Below, one piece after another: positions 16,376-24,150 of a stretch of 41,315 bases of DNA (position 1 is its first letter; the number at the start of each line of letters is the position of its first letter). The stretch covers positions 1 to 41,315 of the forward strand of contig JAFXXI010000004.1 in assembly GCA_017542345.1 (NCBI GenBank). The letters are read 5' to 3'. Source of the DNA: Bacteroidales bacterium (GTDB lineage: Bacteria > Bacteroidota > Bacteroidia > Bacteroidales > P3). The notes beneath the pieces were generated by a model, which did not search any database, was not told the DNA's origin, and saw only the letters and a list, made by a program, of their open reading frames with translations. A program made the position numbers and the translations under genes.

Positions 16376-17566
16376 ATGAAGCCACTACGTCAAAAGTTAG
16401 CTCAATACACCTATCCCCAGGAGATGAGAGCCCTGGGTATTTATCCTTACTTCACACCCATTTGCAGCCCACAGAACACCGAGGTCTATGTCACTGGCTA
16501 TGACCATCCCGTCCTGATGTTCGGCAGCAACTCCTATCTTGGCCTTACCAACGACCCGCGTCTGAAGGAGGCCGCCAAGCGCGCCATCGACAAGTATGGA
16601 ACCGGATGTGCCGGTTCTCCGTTCCTCAACGGTACGCTTGACATCCACATTCAGCTGCAGGAAGAGCTGGCTGCCTTCCTTGGCAAGGACGGCGTCATGC
16701 TCTTCTCGGCAGGTTTCCTGGCCAACAGCGGCGTCATCCCCAATATCTGCGGCCGCGGCGACTACCTGTTCTATGATGAGCGCGTTCACGCCAGCATCAT
16801 GGAAGGCCGACTCATTACCATCGCCAACACTCAGAAATATCGTCACAATGACATGGCCGACCTCGAACGTGTCCTGCAGAAGGTGCCTGTCGAGGCCTCC
16901 AAGCTGGTAGTCACCGACGGTGTCTTCTCAATGGAGGGCGACGTGGCTCACGTCGACAAGATGGTTGAAATCTGCAACCGCTACGGCGCTACGTTGATGG
17001 TCGACGAGGCCCACGGTCTCGGCGTCTTTGGCCGTGAGGGCCGCGGCACCTGCGACCACTTCAACATGCTCCCCGAGGTGGACCTCGTCATGGGCACCTT
17101 CAGCAAGAGCCTCGCTTCGGTGGGCGGTTTCATCGCGGCCGACAAGGACACCATCAACTGGATGAAACACAGTGTCCGTCCCTACATCTTCACCGCCTCC
17201 ATCACCCCCGCCAGCACCGCATCAGTGCTTGAAGCACTGCACATTATGCGTACTGAACCCGAGCGCAACGCCGCCCTCTGGGACAATCAGCACTACGCCC
17301 TCAAGGCCTTCAAGGACCTTGGCTTCGAGATTGGCAATACCTCCACCCCCATCATCCCGCTCTTCATCCGCGACAATGTCAAGACCTTCACAATTACCCA
17401 TGAACTGCTGGAAAACGGCGTCTTCGTGACCCCCGTCATTTCGCCGGCTGTGCCCAGCGACGAGACGCTCATCCGCTTCGCACTCATGGCCACACACACC
17501 CATGAGCAGATTGACACAGGCGTAGAGAAGATCTACAAGGCATTCAAGAAATTAGAGGTGCTGTAA
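16376..17566 (+). CDS. spt: Serine palmitoyltransferase (alpha-oxoamine synthase family)
   Basis: PLP enzyme that condenses serine with an acyl-CoA or acyl-ACP to 3-ketosphinganine, the entry to sphingolipid synthesis. 396 residues. The PLP Lys244 is in MGTFSKSLASVGGFIA; other motifs are VDEAHGLGVFG, GVFSMEGD and TGCAGSPFLNGTLDIH. By recall, the sequence is much closer to the characterised Bacteroides enzyme than to glycine C-acetyltransferase (Kbl) or BioF, which share the fold and are the main alternatives. A candidate ceramide synthase gene lies 0.9 kb downstream. The 3' end overlaps the opposite HAD gene by 15 bp. Confidence 0.85.
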   Translation: MKPLRQKLAQYTYPQEMRALGIYPYFTPICSPQNTEVYVTGYDHPVLMFGSNSYLGLTNDPRLKEAAKRAIDKYGTGCAGSPFLNGTLDIHIQLQEELAAFLGKDGVMLFSAGFLANSGVIPNICGRGDYLFYDERVHASIMEGRLITIANTQKYRHNDMADLERVLQKVPVEASKLVVTDGVFSMEGDVAHVDKMVEICNRYGATLMVDEAHGLGVFGREGRGTCDHFNMLPEVDLVMGTFSKSLASVGGFIAADKDTINWMKHSVRPYIFTASITPASTASVLEALHIMRTEPERNAALWDNQHYALKAFKDLGFEIGNTSTPIIPLFIRDNVKTFTITHELLENGVFVTPVISPAVPSDETLIRFALMATHTHEQIDTGVEKIYKAFKKLEVL

Positions 17567-18196
17567 TAGTTCTCTGATATCGTCAATGACATAATCCGCG
17601 CCGGCTTCTATGAGGTCGGCGCGGTTTCCGTTTCCGTAGGTGACGGCCACGGTGCGGCAACCGGCGTTGCATCCCATCAGGATGTCTACAGGCATGTCGC
17701 CCACCACCACGGCACGTTCCCTCCTTACATTCAGCCGTTCCAGCGTAGCCAGTACGGGCAAGGCTGACGGCTTGTGCTCTGCGCAGTCCTGTGCGCCAAT
17801 GACATACTCGAAGTATCCCTTCAGCCCCATGTCGTCCAGAAATGCCCAAAGCGAGGCGCTGGTGCGCGACGAGGCGATACTCATTCGTATGCCGTTGTTT
17901 TTCAACTGTTCAAGAGTCTCCCTCACATGCGGGAACAGCTCGGGTATCAGTTCCTTGCGGTGCCGTTCGAATAGCACACGGTAGGTCTCTGTACACTCCT
18001 CGGCTTCGGTTTCGGTCATGCCGGGGAACAGCCGCAGGAAAGCCCCTGTCAGCGGTATGCCGATGGTAGCGGCACAGGCGTAGTCGGGCGCTACCGGCAG
18101 CCCCCGTTCGCGCATCACGCGCTGCAGCATGGACACTATCTTCTGCCGGGTGTCTCCCAGCGTCCCGTCGAAGTCGAAAATAACCAATTCCGTCAT
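17552..18196 (-). CDS. HAD-family phosphatase (Gph/PGP-like)
   Basis: 214 residues from the ATG at 18196, chosen because the nucleophile motif VIFDFDGTLGD (Asp8, Asp10) then starts at residue 5, as usual; an earlier ATG would add 18 residues beyond the promoter. SIASSRTS is motif II, KPSALPVL carries the motif III Lys, and VVVGDMPVDILMGCNAG is motif IV. The helical cap between motifs I and II suits phosphoglycolate phosphatase or a nucleotidase-like enzyme; the substrate is not decided. It overlaps spt tail to tail by 15 bp, so antisense transcription into spt is possible. Confidence 0.88.
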   Translation of the reverse strand: MTELVIFDFDGTLGDTRQKIVSMLQRVMRERGLPVAPDYACAATIGIPLTGAFLRLFPGMTETEAEECTETYRVLFERHRKELIPELFPHVRETLEQLKNNGIRMSIASSRTSASLWAFLDDMGLKGYFEYVIGAQDCAEHKPSALPVLATLERLNVRRERAVVVGDMPVDILMGCNAGCRTVAVTYGNGNRADLIEAGADYVIDDIRELLQHL

Positions 18197-18220
18197 CGTG
18201 ACGTCGTCAAAAACCGGATG

Positions 18221-18228
18221 CAAAGATA
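18221..18228 (-). promoter_or_regulatory. -7 box TATCTTTG of the HAD gene
   Basis: TAnnTTTG match on the minus strand, 24 bases upstream of the ATG at 18196; it rules out the longer upstream start. Confidence 0.65.
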
Positions 18229-18307
18229 CGATTTTTCTTTCAAAAAGCACAAAAAAACGTCAAAAAATGCCATTTTATAATAGGCTGATTTTCCGACATA
18301 TCTCCCT

Positions 18308-18412
18308 ATCATCACCGTATCAACACCGTACCATCGGCATACCCCCTCCGTACCCCCTCCGACCGCAGACGGTGATGATACGGTGATGATGCGGTGCGGG
18401 TGGGTACAGGAC
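18308..18412. repeat. Hairpin of 11-bp units (element B)
   Basis: Lies in the 305-bp gap between the divergent HAD and acyltransferase genes, outside both -7 boxes. The left arm 18308-18329 is two 11-base units (ATCATCACCGT, ATCAACACCGT). The right arm 18369-18390 is two copies of ACGGTGATGAT, pairing with the left arm at 21 of 22 positions. The loop contains TACCCCCTCCG twice in tandem (18340-18361). The unit sequence is unrelated to arrays A and C, but the 11-bp period is the same. G/C-rich repeat-like sequence continues to about 18412. Confidence 0.75.
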
Positions 18413-18468
18413 GGCGGGCGGCGGTGCAAAAAAACAAAGAAAAAATACCATGGTTTCGAAAATGTTTG

Positions 18469-18476
18469 TATCTTTG
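18469..18476 (+). promoter_or_regulatory. -7 box TATCTTTG of the acyltransferase gene
   Basis: TAnnTTTG match 25 bases before the ATG at 18502. No clear -33 TTTG at the right distance. Confidence 0.65.
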
Positions 18477-18501
18477 CAAATTATTTGAAAACAGTTGCAC
18501 T

Positions 18502-19623
18502 ATGTCCGACATCGTAATCAAGACCGTCAGCTCCCGCCGCGACCTGCGCCGCTTCATTGCTTTCCCCAACCGTCTCTTCAAGGATGTGCCCTCCTACATT
18601 CCGGCGCTAGACTTTGATGAAATCAACCTCCTCACAGAGAAGAACCCCTCGCTGGAGCACTGTTCACGTGAACTTTACCTCGCCCTGCGCGACGGCAAAG
18701 TGGTGGGCCGTGTGGCCGCCATCATCAACCGCACCGTCAACGAACACTGGAACAAGAAGGCCGTCCGCTTCGGATGGTTCGACTTTGTGGAGGATTACGA
18801 TGTCTTCAACGCACTGCTTGACAAGGTGATAGAATATGGCCGCGCCAACGGTATGGAAGAGATCGAGGGCCCCTTCGGCTTCACCGATATGGACAAGGAG
18901 TGCTGGGCCATCGACAACTTCGACGCCCGCCAGAACACCTCCACCCTCTACAACCCGGAATACTATGTGCGCTTCATCGAGCGCGCCGGCTACGAGATAA
19001 AATGCCGCTGGCAGCAGTACTCCATGCAGGCCAACCAACCGGTGCCCGACAAGGTGGGTCGCCTCAACAAGCTCATCATGGAGAAGTACCACCTCAAACT
19101 GGTCAAGGTCAAGCGCCGCAAGGAGCTGATTCCCTACGCCTGGCAGTTTTTCCACGCCATCAACGACTCGTTCAAGGACCTCTACGACTTTGTGCCCATG
19201 ACCGAGAAGGAGATTGGCGTGTATATCGACGAGTATTTCCCCTTCGTGAACATGGATTTCGTGCAGTTTGTGGTCGACGAGAACGACAAGCTGGTGGCCT
19301 TCGGCCTCTCGATTCCCGACCTCACCAAGGCCTACAAGCGGGCCAACGGCAAGCTGTTCCCCTTCGGGTGGTATCACATACTGCACGACCTCAAGCACTT
19401 CGACACCATTGACCTGCTGCTCAACGGCGTGCTGCCCGACTGGCAGAGGCGAGGCGTCCACAGCATTTATTACTGCGACATGAACGAAGCCGCTATCAAG
19501 CATGGCGTGCATACCGCTTATACCAACCCCCAGATTATCGGCAACGAGGCTGTGAGGATCTGGGAGACGCAGTATAGCACCAAGCCCCTCATGCAGCGCG
19601 CCGTCTTCGGCAAGACCCTTTGA
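18502..19623 (+). CDS. GNAT-like acyltransferase, candidate bacterial ceramide synthase
   Basis: 373 residues from the ATG at 18502, which follows the -7 box. Cytoplasmic, with no signal peptide. It belongs to a GNAT-fold-like family recognisable from EGPFGFTDMDKECWAIDNFD, TSTLYNPEYYVRFIERAGYE and the C-terminal VLPDWQRRGVHSIYYCDM, where QRRG resembles the acyl-CoA pyrophosphate loop. Bacterial ceramide synthases described in Caulobacter are GNAT-like proteins of similar size encoded with serine palmitoyltransferase. The position beside spt makes N-acylation of sphinganine the leading idea. That is inference; a general N-acyltransferase is the alternative. A strong hairpin follows at 19646-19686. 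Confidence 0.6.
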   Translation: MSDIVIKTVSSRRDLRRFIAFPNRLFKDVPSYIPALDFDEINLLTEKNPSLEHCSRELYLALRDGKVVGRVAAIINRTVNEHWNKKAVRFGWFDFVEDYDVFNALLDKVIEYGRANGMEEIEGPFGFTDMDKECWAIDNFDARQNTSTLYNPEYYVRFIERAGYEIKCRWQQYSMQANQPVPDKVGRLNKLIMEKYHLKLVKVKRRKELIPYAWQFFHAINDSFKDLYDFVPMTEKEIGVYIDEYFPFVNMDFVQFVVDENDKLVAFGLSIPDLTKAYKRANGKLFPFGWYHILHDLKHFDTIDLLLNGVLPDWQRRGVHSIYYCDMNEAAIKHGVHTAYTNPQIIGNEAVRIWETQYSTKPLMQRAVFGKTL

Positions 19624-19645
19624 TTGTAAAAAGTATAAGTATTAA

Positions 19646-19686
19646 TAACATAGGGAGCCAATCGCAATGATTGGCTCCCTATGTTA
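19646..19686 (+). terminator. Perfect 18-bp hairpin after the acyltransferase gene
   Basis: Arms TAACATAGGGAGCCAATC and its exact complement around a GCAAT loop, starting 22 bases after the stop. It is followed by ATAAAATTT rather than a T run. It probably terminates or protects the acyltransferase message. Confidence 0.75.
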
Positions 19687-19700
19687 ATAAAATTTGGGAG

Positions 19701-19740
19701 GATGTCAGATTTTAGGCGTCGGAGGTGTATTATGTTTGTA
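19701..19740 (+). repeat. Leader repeat, copy 1
   Basis: About 30 of the first 33 bases equal those at 21572-21612. Shared blocks are GATGTCAGATTT and GTCGGAGGTGTATTAT. It stands upstream of the LRR gene and contains its -7 box (TATGTTTG, 19731-19738). Confidence 0.8.
19731..19738 (+). promoter_or_regulatory. -7 box TATGTTTG of the LRR protein gene
   Basis: TAnnTTTG match at the end of leader repeat copy 1, 42 bases before the ATG. Confidence 0.55.
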
Positions 19741-19780
19741 GAAGACCTGAAAAAGTATAATCACCAAAACACAACGGACA

Positions 19781-21535
19781 ATGAAAAAGCCAAAGACCCT
19801 TTTTGCGTTCCTCTCAGCACTGACCTTCACCGCCGTTGCCATGGCGCAGAATTTCATGTCAGGTGGAATAGGTTACCATGTCCTTTCCGCGGACGACCAT
19901 ACCGTGGAGGTGACTGTAAAAGAAACGTTCACCCCTTACTCAGGCAACATCAGCATTCCCGCCACGGTGACGTACAACGGCAGCACCTACGATGTTGTTG
20001 CCCTGGGCGAGCAAGCGTTCGCCCAAGCGTCTCTTTCGGGCATCACCATTCCCTCGTCGGTCAGACAGATAAAACGGGAATGCTTCCTGTTTGCCACCGG
20101 CCCGTCGACCATCACCATTCCAGCCTCGGTGGCGGTCATAGAGCCTTTGGCGTTTGCGGCAAACAATCTGACAACCATCAACGTAGATGAGGATAACCCC
20201 TACTTCATGTCAATGGACAAGATGCTGTTCAGCAAAGATACCACGACCCTTGTGGAATGCCTGAAAACCAAAAGCGGAGCCGTCACCATGCCACAGTGTA
20301 CACGACACTTGGCTGCTACCGCTTTCGCCTATTGCCATAACATCACGGGCGTGACGCTCCCCGAAGGCCTTGAAAGCATCGGCGACTGGGCTTTTGTTGA
20401 CAATCAGCGTTTGAACAACATCGTCATTCCTTCGACAGTGACGCATATCGCTCCGAGCCCTTTTGTGAACTGCCCTGCCCTCAGCAACCTCTCCATGGCG
20501 GAAGGGAACACGCACTACTATATGGACGGGATGATGATATACACCGCCGGCGGCGATAGCCTTGTGTCGTGCCATAAGAGCGCCGACTCTGTGTTTCTTC
20601 CGAGCACCCTGCGCTACGTCAACGGCTTCGGCGGCAACAGCGATGTCAAGTATGTCCATGTCCCCGACGGAGTGACCACCATTGGCAACGAGGCGTTCAA
20701 TGGCAGCTCGCTGGTAAGCATCGACCTGCCCAGCCACCTGCATTTTATCGATGAATGGGCGTTCTACTATTGCACGTCGCTGACGCGCGTCGGCATGCCT
20801 GCCACGCTCGACACGATGGGAGAGGGCTGTTTCCACAGCTGCAGCCGTCTGGCATCGGTCGACATACCTGATGGCCTACGCATTGTCTCGGAAGGTGCGT
20901 TCTTCATGTGTACCTCTCTGGCGCACATCACATGGGGCAACGCCGTGGAAATCATTGATACATGTGCCTTCGGCGACTGCTCCTTCACCGAGCTGACACT
21001 GCCCCCGACGCTGCGGGTCGTTAGAATGACCGCTTTCATCGGCGACTACCGCGGGAGGCTCAAAAGACTCACCTTTTCCGCCCCCGTTGACACTATCGAG
21101 GTGGACGCATTCTACAGACAGCCCTTGCAGATGCTGTGTCTCAGGAACACTGTGCCGCCTGTAACTACCGAAGACGGCTACGGAATATACGGCTGTCTGG
21201 ACGGGACGGATGCCGACAGCATCGTCGTTCCCTGCGGGAGCCTCAACGCCTGGCTGGCCGATAGCTACTGGGGGCAGTTTGCCGACCAGATTGTCGAGGA
21301 CTGCAACGTGGGCATCAGCGACCCCGATATGGAGAACGTCAACATCTATACCCTCGGCGGCCGTATCGTGGTCGAGGGCGCCGACGGCGAGGTGGTGGTG
21401 GTCTATGACATGGAGGGTCGCCAGGTGGCTGACGGCATGGTCCGTGGCTGCTGTAACCTCAAGGTCCCCGCCACCGGCATCTACATGGTTAGTGTCGGCA
21501 AGCGCCCGCCGAAGAAGGTGGCGATAATAAGATAA
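19781..21535 (+). CDS. BspA-like leucine-rich-repeat protein with T9SS type A tail
   Basis: 584 residues. The signal peptide is residues 1-22 (cut after AVAMA). From about 40 to 490 there are irregular BspA/LRR_5-type repeats of ~23 residues built on the pattern VTLPEGLESIGDWAF, with variants such as ITIPSSVRQIKRECF and VHVPDGVTTIGNEAF. The last ~70 residues are a type A sorting tail: VVVVYDMEGRQVADG, LKVPATGIYMVSVG and the terminal PKKVAIIR. Such proteins are surface-exposed and often mediate adhesion. The gene lies between two copies of a 33-bp leader repeat. No terminator is evident before the sigma-factor promoter. Confidence 0.9.
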   Translation: MKKPKTLFAFLSALTFTAVAMAQNFMSGGIGYHVLSADDHTVEVTVKETFTPYSGNISIPATVTYNGSTYDVVALGEQAFAQASLSGITIPSSVRQIKRECFLFATGPSTITIPASVAVIEPLAFAANNLTTINVDEDNPYFMSMDKMLFSKDTTTLVECLKTKSGAVTMPQCTRHLAATAFAYCHNITGVTLPEGLESIGDWAFVDNQRLNNIVIPSTVTHIAPSPFVNCPALSNLSMAEGNTHYYMDGMMIYTAGGDSLVSCHKSADSVFLPSTLRYVNGFGGNSDVKYVHVPDGVTTIGNEAFNGSSLVSIDLPSHLHFIDEWAFYYCTSLTRVGMPATLDTMGEGCFHSCSRLASVDIPDGLRIVSEGAFFMCTSLAHITWGNAVEIIDTCAFGDCSFTELTLPPTLRVVRMTAFIGDYRGRLKRLTFSAPVDTIEVDAFYRQPLQMLCLRNTVPPVTTEDGYGIYGCLDGTDADSIVVPCGSLNAWLADSYWGQFADQIVEDCNVGISDPDMENVNIYTLGGRIVVEGADGEVVVVYDMEGRQVADGMVRGCCNLKVPATGIYMVSVGKRPPKKVAIIR

Positions 21536-21556
21536 TCAAGCTACAGTTTTTTTTCA

Positions 21557-21564
21557 TATTTTTG
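21557..21564 (+). promoter_or_regulatory. -7 box TATTTTTG of the sigma-factor gene
   Basis: TAnnTTTG match placing the transcript start near 21571, so leader repeat copy 2 and much of its hairpin would lie in the 5' untranslated region. Confidence 0.65.
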
Positions 21565-21612
21565 CACCTCCGATGTCAGATTTCGGTCGTCGGAGGTGTA
21601 TTATATATTGTA
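21565..21612 (+). repeat. Leader repeat copy 2 with hairpin
   Basis: Repeat copy 2 is 21572-21612. CACCTCCGA (21565-21573) pairs with TCGGAGGTG (21590-21598) around a 16-base loop; copy 1 lacks the left arm. It ends directly at the ATG of the sigma-factor gene. Confidence 0.7.
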
Positions 21613-22596
21613 ATGGACCGCCAAAATGCATACACGGAGTTGCTGCGCCGCCACCGCCTGATGGTGTGGCGCATGTGCTGGTTGTCGGCCAAAGGCAACT
21701 GGGCCCGCTGCAACGATTTGGTGCAGGAGGCGTCCATCGCCATGTGGCTCCATTTCGACACGCTGCGGCTCGACGCCACCCCCGGCGAGGTGCGCTCGTG
21801 GGTGTACTGGCAGTGCCGCTCGTCGCTCGACCTGCAACGACGCCTCCAGAGGCCCCTCCAGCAGCCTTTGACAACCCTGATGGCGGAAACCCTCACGGCA
21901 GACGATTCGTCGCAGGAGAAGGAGGAAATAGAGCATCTGATGGCGGCCCTGAGCCCCGACGACCAGCGGCTGGTAAAGTTGTACCTCGAGGGCTACCGCG
22001 CCGACGAGATTGCCGAGGCCCTCGGCCTTACGCGCGACGCCGTATACCAGCGCTGGCACCGCGCCATCCAGCGTATGCGCAGCATAGTGCTGGTATTGCT
22101 GTTGGTCGCCGTGGCCTCGGGCCTCGCCATAGCCGTGGTGCCGCAATGGAACAAGGCTGTCTTCCACCGCTCGGAACCCACTGAAGAGCCGGAACCTACG
22201 CCACAGAAGCTGAAGCCGGAACGGGCTGTGAACAAGTCTGATACAGCGACGGCCGACACACCGCTCGACACCGCCATTCCCCTGCCGTTACGCCAGCCGA
22301 TACCGCTGCCGGAGAAGCTTCCGGCCTTCCTGCCGTCGTATGTCGACACATTGCCGTCGTCGCTGCCGCTGAAGCAGCGCATTTTCATCTCCGTCAACGG
22401 CTCAACGGTGGTTGTCACTGGTTTGCAGGGAGAGAGGGTAACGCTCAAGAACCACAGCGGCTTCACGATGGCCTCGCAAAACTGCTATGGTGTGTGGGTC
22501 TACCAGCTGGTACCCAACTATGGCTTTTCTTTGGCCAACAGCAACAGTTATGAGTTACAGATTGGCGATACCTTGTGCTTCGACCTGACGATATAA
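21613..22596 (+). CDS. ECF-like sigma factor with transmembrane helix and outer domain
   Basis: 327 residues from the ATG at 21613; an earlier in-frame ATG lies inside the -7 box. Region 2-like helices span about 5-78 (YTELLRRHRLMVWRMCW, DLVQEASIAMWLHFDTLR). Region 4 spans about 105-156 with the helix-turn-helix LEGYRADEIAEALGLTRDAV. A hydrophobic helix follows at once (157-176, SIVLVLLLVAVASGLAIAVV), then a Pro-rich linker (190-250) and a beta-type domain (255-327, IFISVNGSTVVVTGL). The positive-inside rule puts the sigma part in the cytoplasm and the last domain in the periplasm. Bacteroidota ECF sigmas normally pair with a separate FecR anti-sigma; none is here. A secreted-protein gene follows after 12 bp. 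Confidence 0.8.
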   Translation: MDRQNAYTELLRRHRLMVWRMCWLSAKGNWARCNDLVQEASIAMWLHFDTLRLDATPGEVRSWVYWQCRSSLDLQRRLQRPLQQPLTTLMAETLTADDSSQEKEEIEHLMAALSPDDQRLVKLYLEGYRADEIAEALGLTRDAVYQRWHRAIQRMRSIVLVLLLVAVASGLAIAVVPQWNKAVFHRSEPTEEPEPTPQKLKPERAVNKSDTATADTPLDTAIPLPLRQPIPLPEKLPAFLPSYVDTLPSSLPLKQRIFISVNGSTVVVTGLQGERVTLKNHSGFTMASQNCYGVWVYQLVPNYGFSLANSNSYELQIGDTLCFDLTI

Positions 22597-22608
22597 AAAC
22601 GAAGAGAC

Positions 22609-23268
22609 ATGAAGCGCTGGATGATTATCTTGCTGGCTTTGGCGCTGCCGGTGGCCGGGGTGTTGGCGCAGGACACCCTGCAAGTTGCCGGCACGGTGGT
22701 GAATGGCGCCGACGGCAACGTGCTGCCGCTGTGCCGTGTGCAGTTGCTGCAAGGAAAGATAATCGCCGAGGCATACAGCGACTATGCGGGCAACTATAAG
22801 ATGAAGGATGTGCCGCCAGGCAGCTACACCTTTCTTGTCACGCAGTTCGGCGACACGCTGATGTGCTACCACGGCATGAGTCTGGAGCGCGACACGTGGG
22901 TGCGCAGCGTGGTGATGCCGCCGAGTGAGGATGAGCTTAGCGATGTGCCGCAGTATGTATCTATGGGTATGAAAAACCTCCGCCCGGTGCTGATCTATTC
23001 GCACAGACACTCTTTGCTGGCCAAGATGGGATTGCTCATCAGCGACCCAAATGACCCGCGGCTGTGGAACTTTAGCGGACAGATGGACCCCTTTGAGGAA
23101 CTTGAAGTAAGTTTCTGGTGGAATCGCTATAAGCTGTTTTACAAGCTCAAGGCAATGGGCTATCAAATCTCCTCCCCCTTCGAGCTGATATACCCGGAAA
23201 TATACCACCCCGCGTCTGACAGCAGTGCGGTTGACTATAAGATATGGATAATGGGCATTAAGTTTTAG
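22609..23268 (+). CDS. Exported carboxypeptidase-regulatory-like domain protein
   Basis: 219 residues with a signal peptide (about 1-20, cut after VLAQ). Residues 25-110 look like a carboxypeptidase regulatory-like (Ig-type) fold: LQVAGTVVNGADGNVLPLCRVQLL, YSDYAGNYKMKDVPPGSYTFLV. The C-terminal half has aromatic and charged segments (WNRYKLFYKLKAMGY) that I do not recognise. With a start 12 bp after the sigma-factor gene it is almost surely in the same operon, and could be the periplasmic or outer-membrane partner of the sigma factor's outer domain; that link is inference. The stop overlaps the opposite SDR gene by 4 bp. Confidence 0.75.
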   Translation: MKRWMIILLALALPVAGVLAQDTLQVAGTVVNGADGNVLPLCRVQLLQGKIIAEAYSDYAGNYKMKDVPPGSYTFLVTQFGDTLMCYHGMSLERDTWVRSVVMPPSEDELSDVPQYVSMGMKNLRPVLIYSHRHSLLAKMGLLISDPNDPRLWNFSGQMDPFEELEVSFWWNRYKLFYKLKAMGYQISSPFELIYPEIYHPASDSSAVDYKIWIMGIKF

Positions 23269-24068
23269 CTCTTGTAGTAGTCGCGCAGGATGCCTACCAT
23301 CTGATTGCCGGTGAGCACGCGTTTGATGACGGTGGAAAGCCACTGTTCGAGGTTGGCCACCACGTTGCGCAGCGGCGGGTTCTTCCGCTCGACCAACTTC
23401 ACGATGCGGCGGGCCAGCACCTCGGGCTTCAGGCCGCCGTTCTCCTCTTTCTCGATGATGGCTAGCGAGCGCTTGAAGATGGGGCCGTAGTCGGGGTCGT
23501 CCATCGTCGCCTGGCTGTTCTTGCGGCTACCGGTGAAGCCCGTGGCGAAGTCGCCCGGCTCGACCATGCAGACACGGATGCCGAAGCCTGTGACCTCGGC
23601 AGCAAGGGCCTCTGTAAAACCCTCGATGGCGAACTTGGAGGCCGAATAGAAGCCTTGGTAAGGCAGGCCCATGACGCCGCCGATGGAGCTGAGGTTGATA
23701 ATCTTACCCTTGCGGGCTTGGCGCATGTAGGGCAGCACGGCTTGGCACATGTTGACGCAGCCCATAAAGTTGGTGCCCATCTGCATGTCTATCTCCTCCT
23801 CGGAGGCCAACTCCAGTGCTCCGCCGATGCCCATGCCAGCGTTGTTGATGAGCACGTCTACCCTACCCTGCTCGGCGACAATCTGTTCCACGACAGCGCG
23901 GATGTTCTCGCGGTCTCGAACATCGCATTTGCGGTATTTTATGGTGGTGTCCTGCATCGCGCGACGGCAGAGACCGTAGACGGTGTGTCCTTTCTGTGAA
24001 AGCATCTCGGCGGTGGCTTTGCCGAAACCCGACGAAGCGCCGGTGATGATGATTACTTGCTGCTCCAT
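23265..24068 (-). CDS. Short-chain dehydrogenase/reductase
   Basis: NAD(P)-dependent oxidoreductase of the classical SDR fold, 267 residues. The nucleotide-binding TGASSGFGKA is at 9-18, NNAG marks the beta-4 strand, the catalytic Ser is in LSSIGG, and Tyr/Lys in YSASKFA. The C-terminus is extended and basic (TVIKRVLTGNQMVGILRD). The substrate is unknown. A 3-ketosphinganine reductase is possible because spt is 6 kb away, but nothing in the sequence singles that out. It shares a short divergent promoter region with the DUF4175 gene. Confidence 0.85.
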   Translation of the reverse strand: MEQQVIIITGASSGFGKATAEMLSQKGHTVYGLCRRAMQDTTIKYRKCDVRDRENIRAVVEQIVAEQGRVDVLINNAGMGIGGALELASEEEIDMQMGTNFMGCVNMCQAVLPYMRQARKGKIINLSSIGGVMGLPYQGFYSASKFAIEGFTEALAAEVTGFGIRVCMVEPGDFATGFTGSRKNSQATMDDPDYGPIFKRSLAIIEKEENGGLKPEVLARRIVKLVERKNPPLRNVVANLEQWLSTVIKRVLTGNQMVGILRDYYKS

Positions 24069-24087
24069 AGTGGCTTGAATTTGGCTG

Positions 24088-24095
24088 CAAAGATA
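24088..24095 (-). promoter_or_regulatory. -7 box TATCTTTG of the SDR gene
   Basis: TAnnTTTG match on the minus strand 19 bases before the ATG at 24068. Confidence 0.65.
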
Positions 24096-24102
24096 CGAAT
24101 AA

Positions 24103-24134
24103 TTTTAATGGTTGGAAAATAATTCGTATTTTTG
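24103..24134 (+). promoter_or_regulatory. Promoter of the DUF4175 gene
   Basis: TTTT at 24103-24106, a 20-bp spacer and TATTTTTG at 24127-24134. The ATG is at 24151. Faces the SDR promoter, with the two -7 boxes 31 bp apart. Confidence 0.65.
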
Positions 24135-24150
24135 CAACTCTTTTCCGACG

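Noticed and set aside
18662..18677. GTTCACGTGAAC palindrome as another parS site
   Set aside because: Centred on CACGTG it matches only 10 of 16 parS positions and lies inside the acyltransferase coding sequence.
21562..21612. N-terminal extension of the sigma factor from 21562
   Set aside because: That ATG region overlaps the -7 box, and the extra codons are the leader repeat.
23265..24068. SDR protein as the 3-ketosphinganine reductase of the sphingolipid pathway
   Set aside because: Only distance to spt supports it; the sequence shows general SDR motifs and no substrate-specific feature that I can identify.
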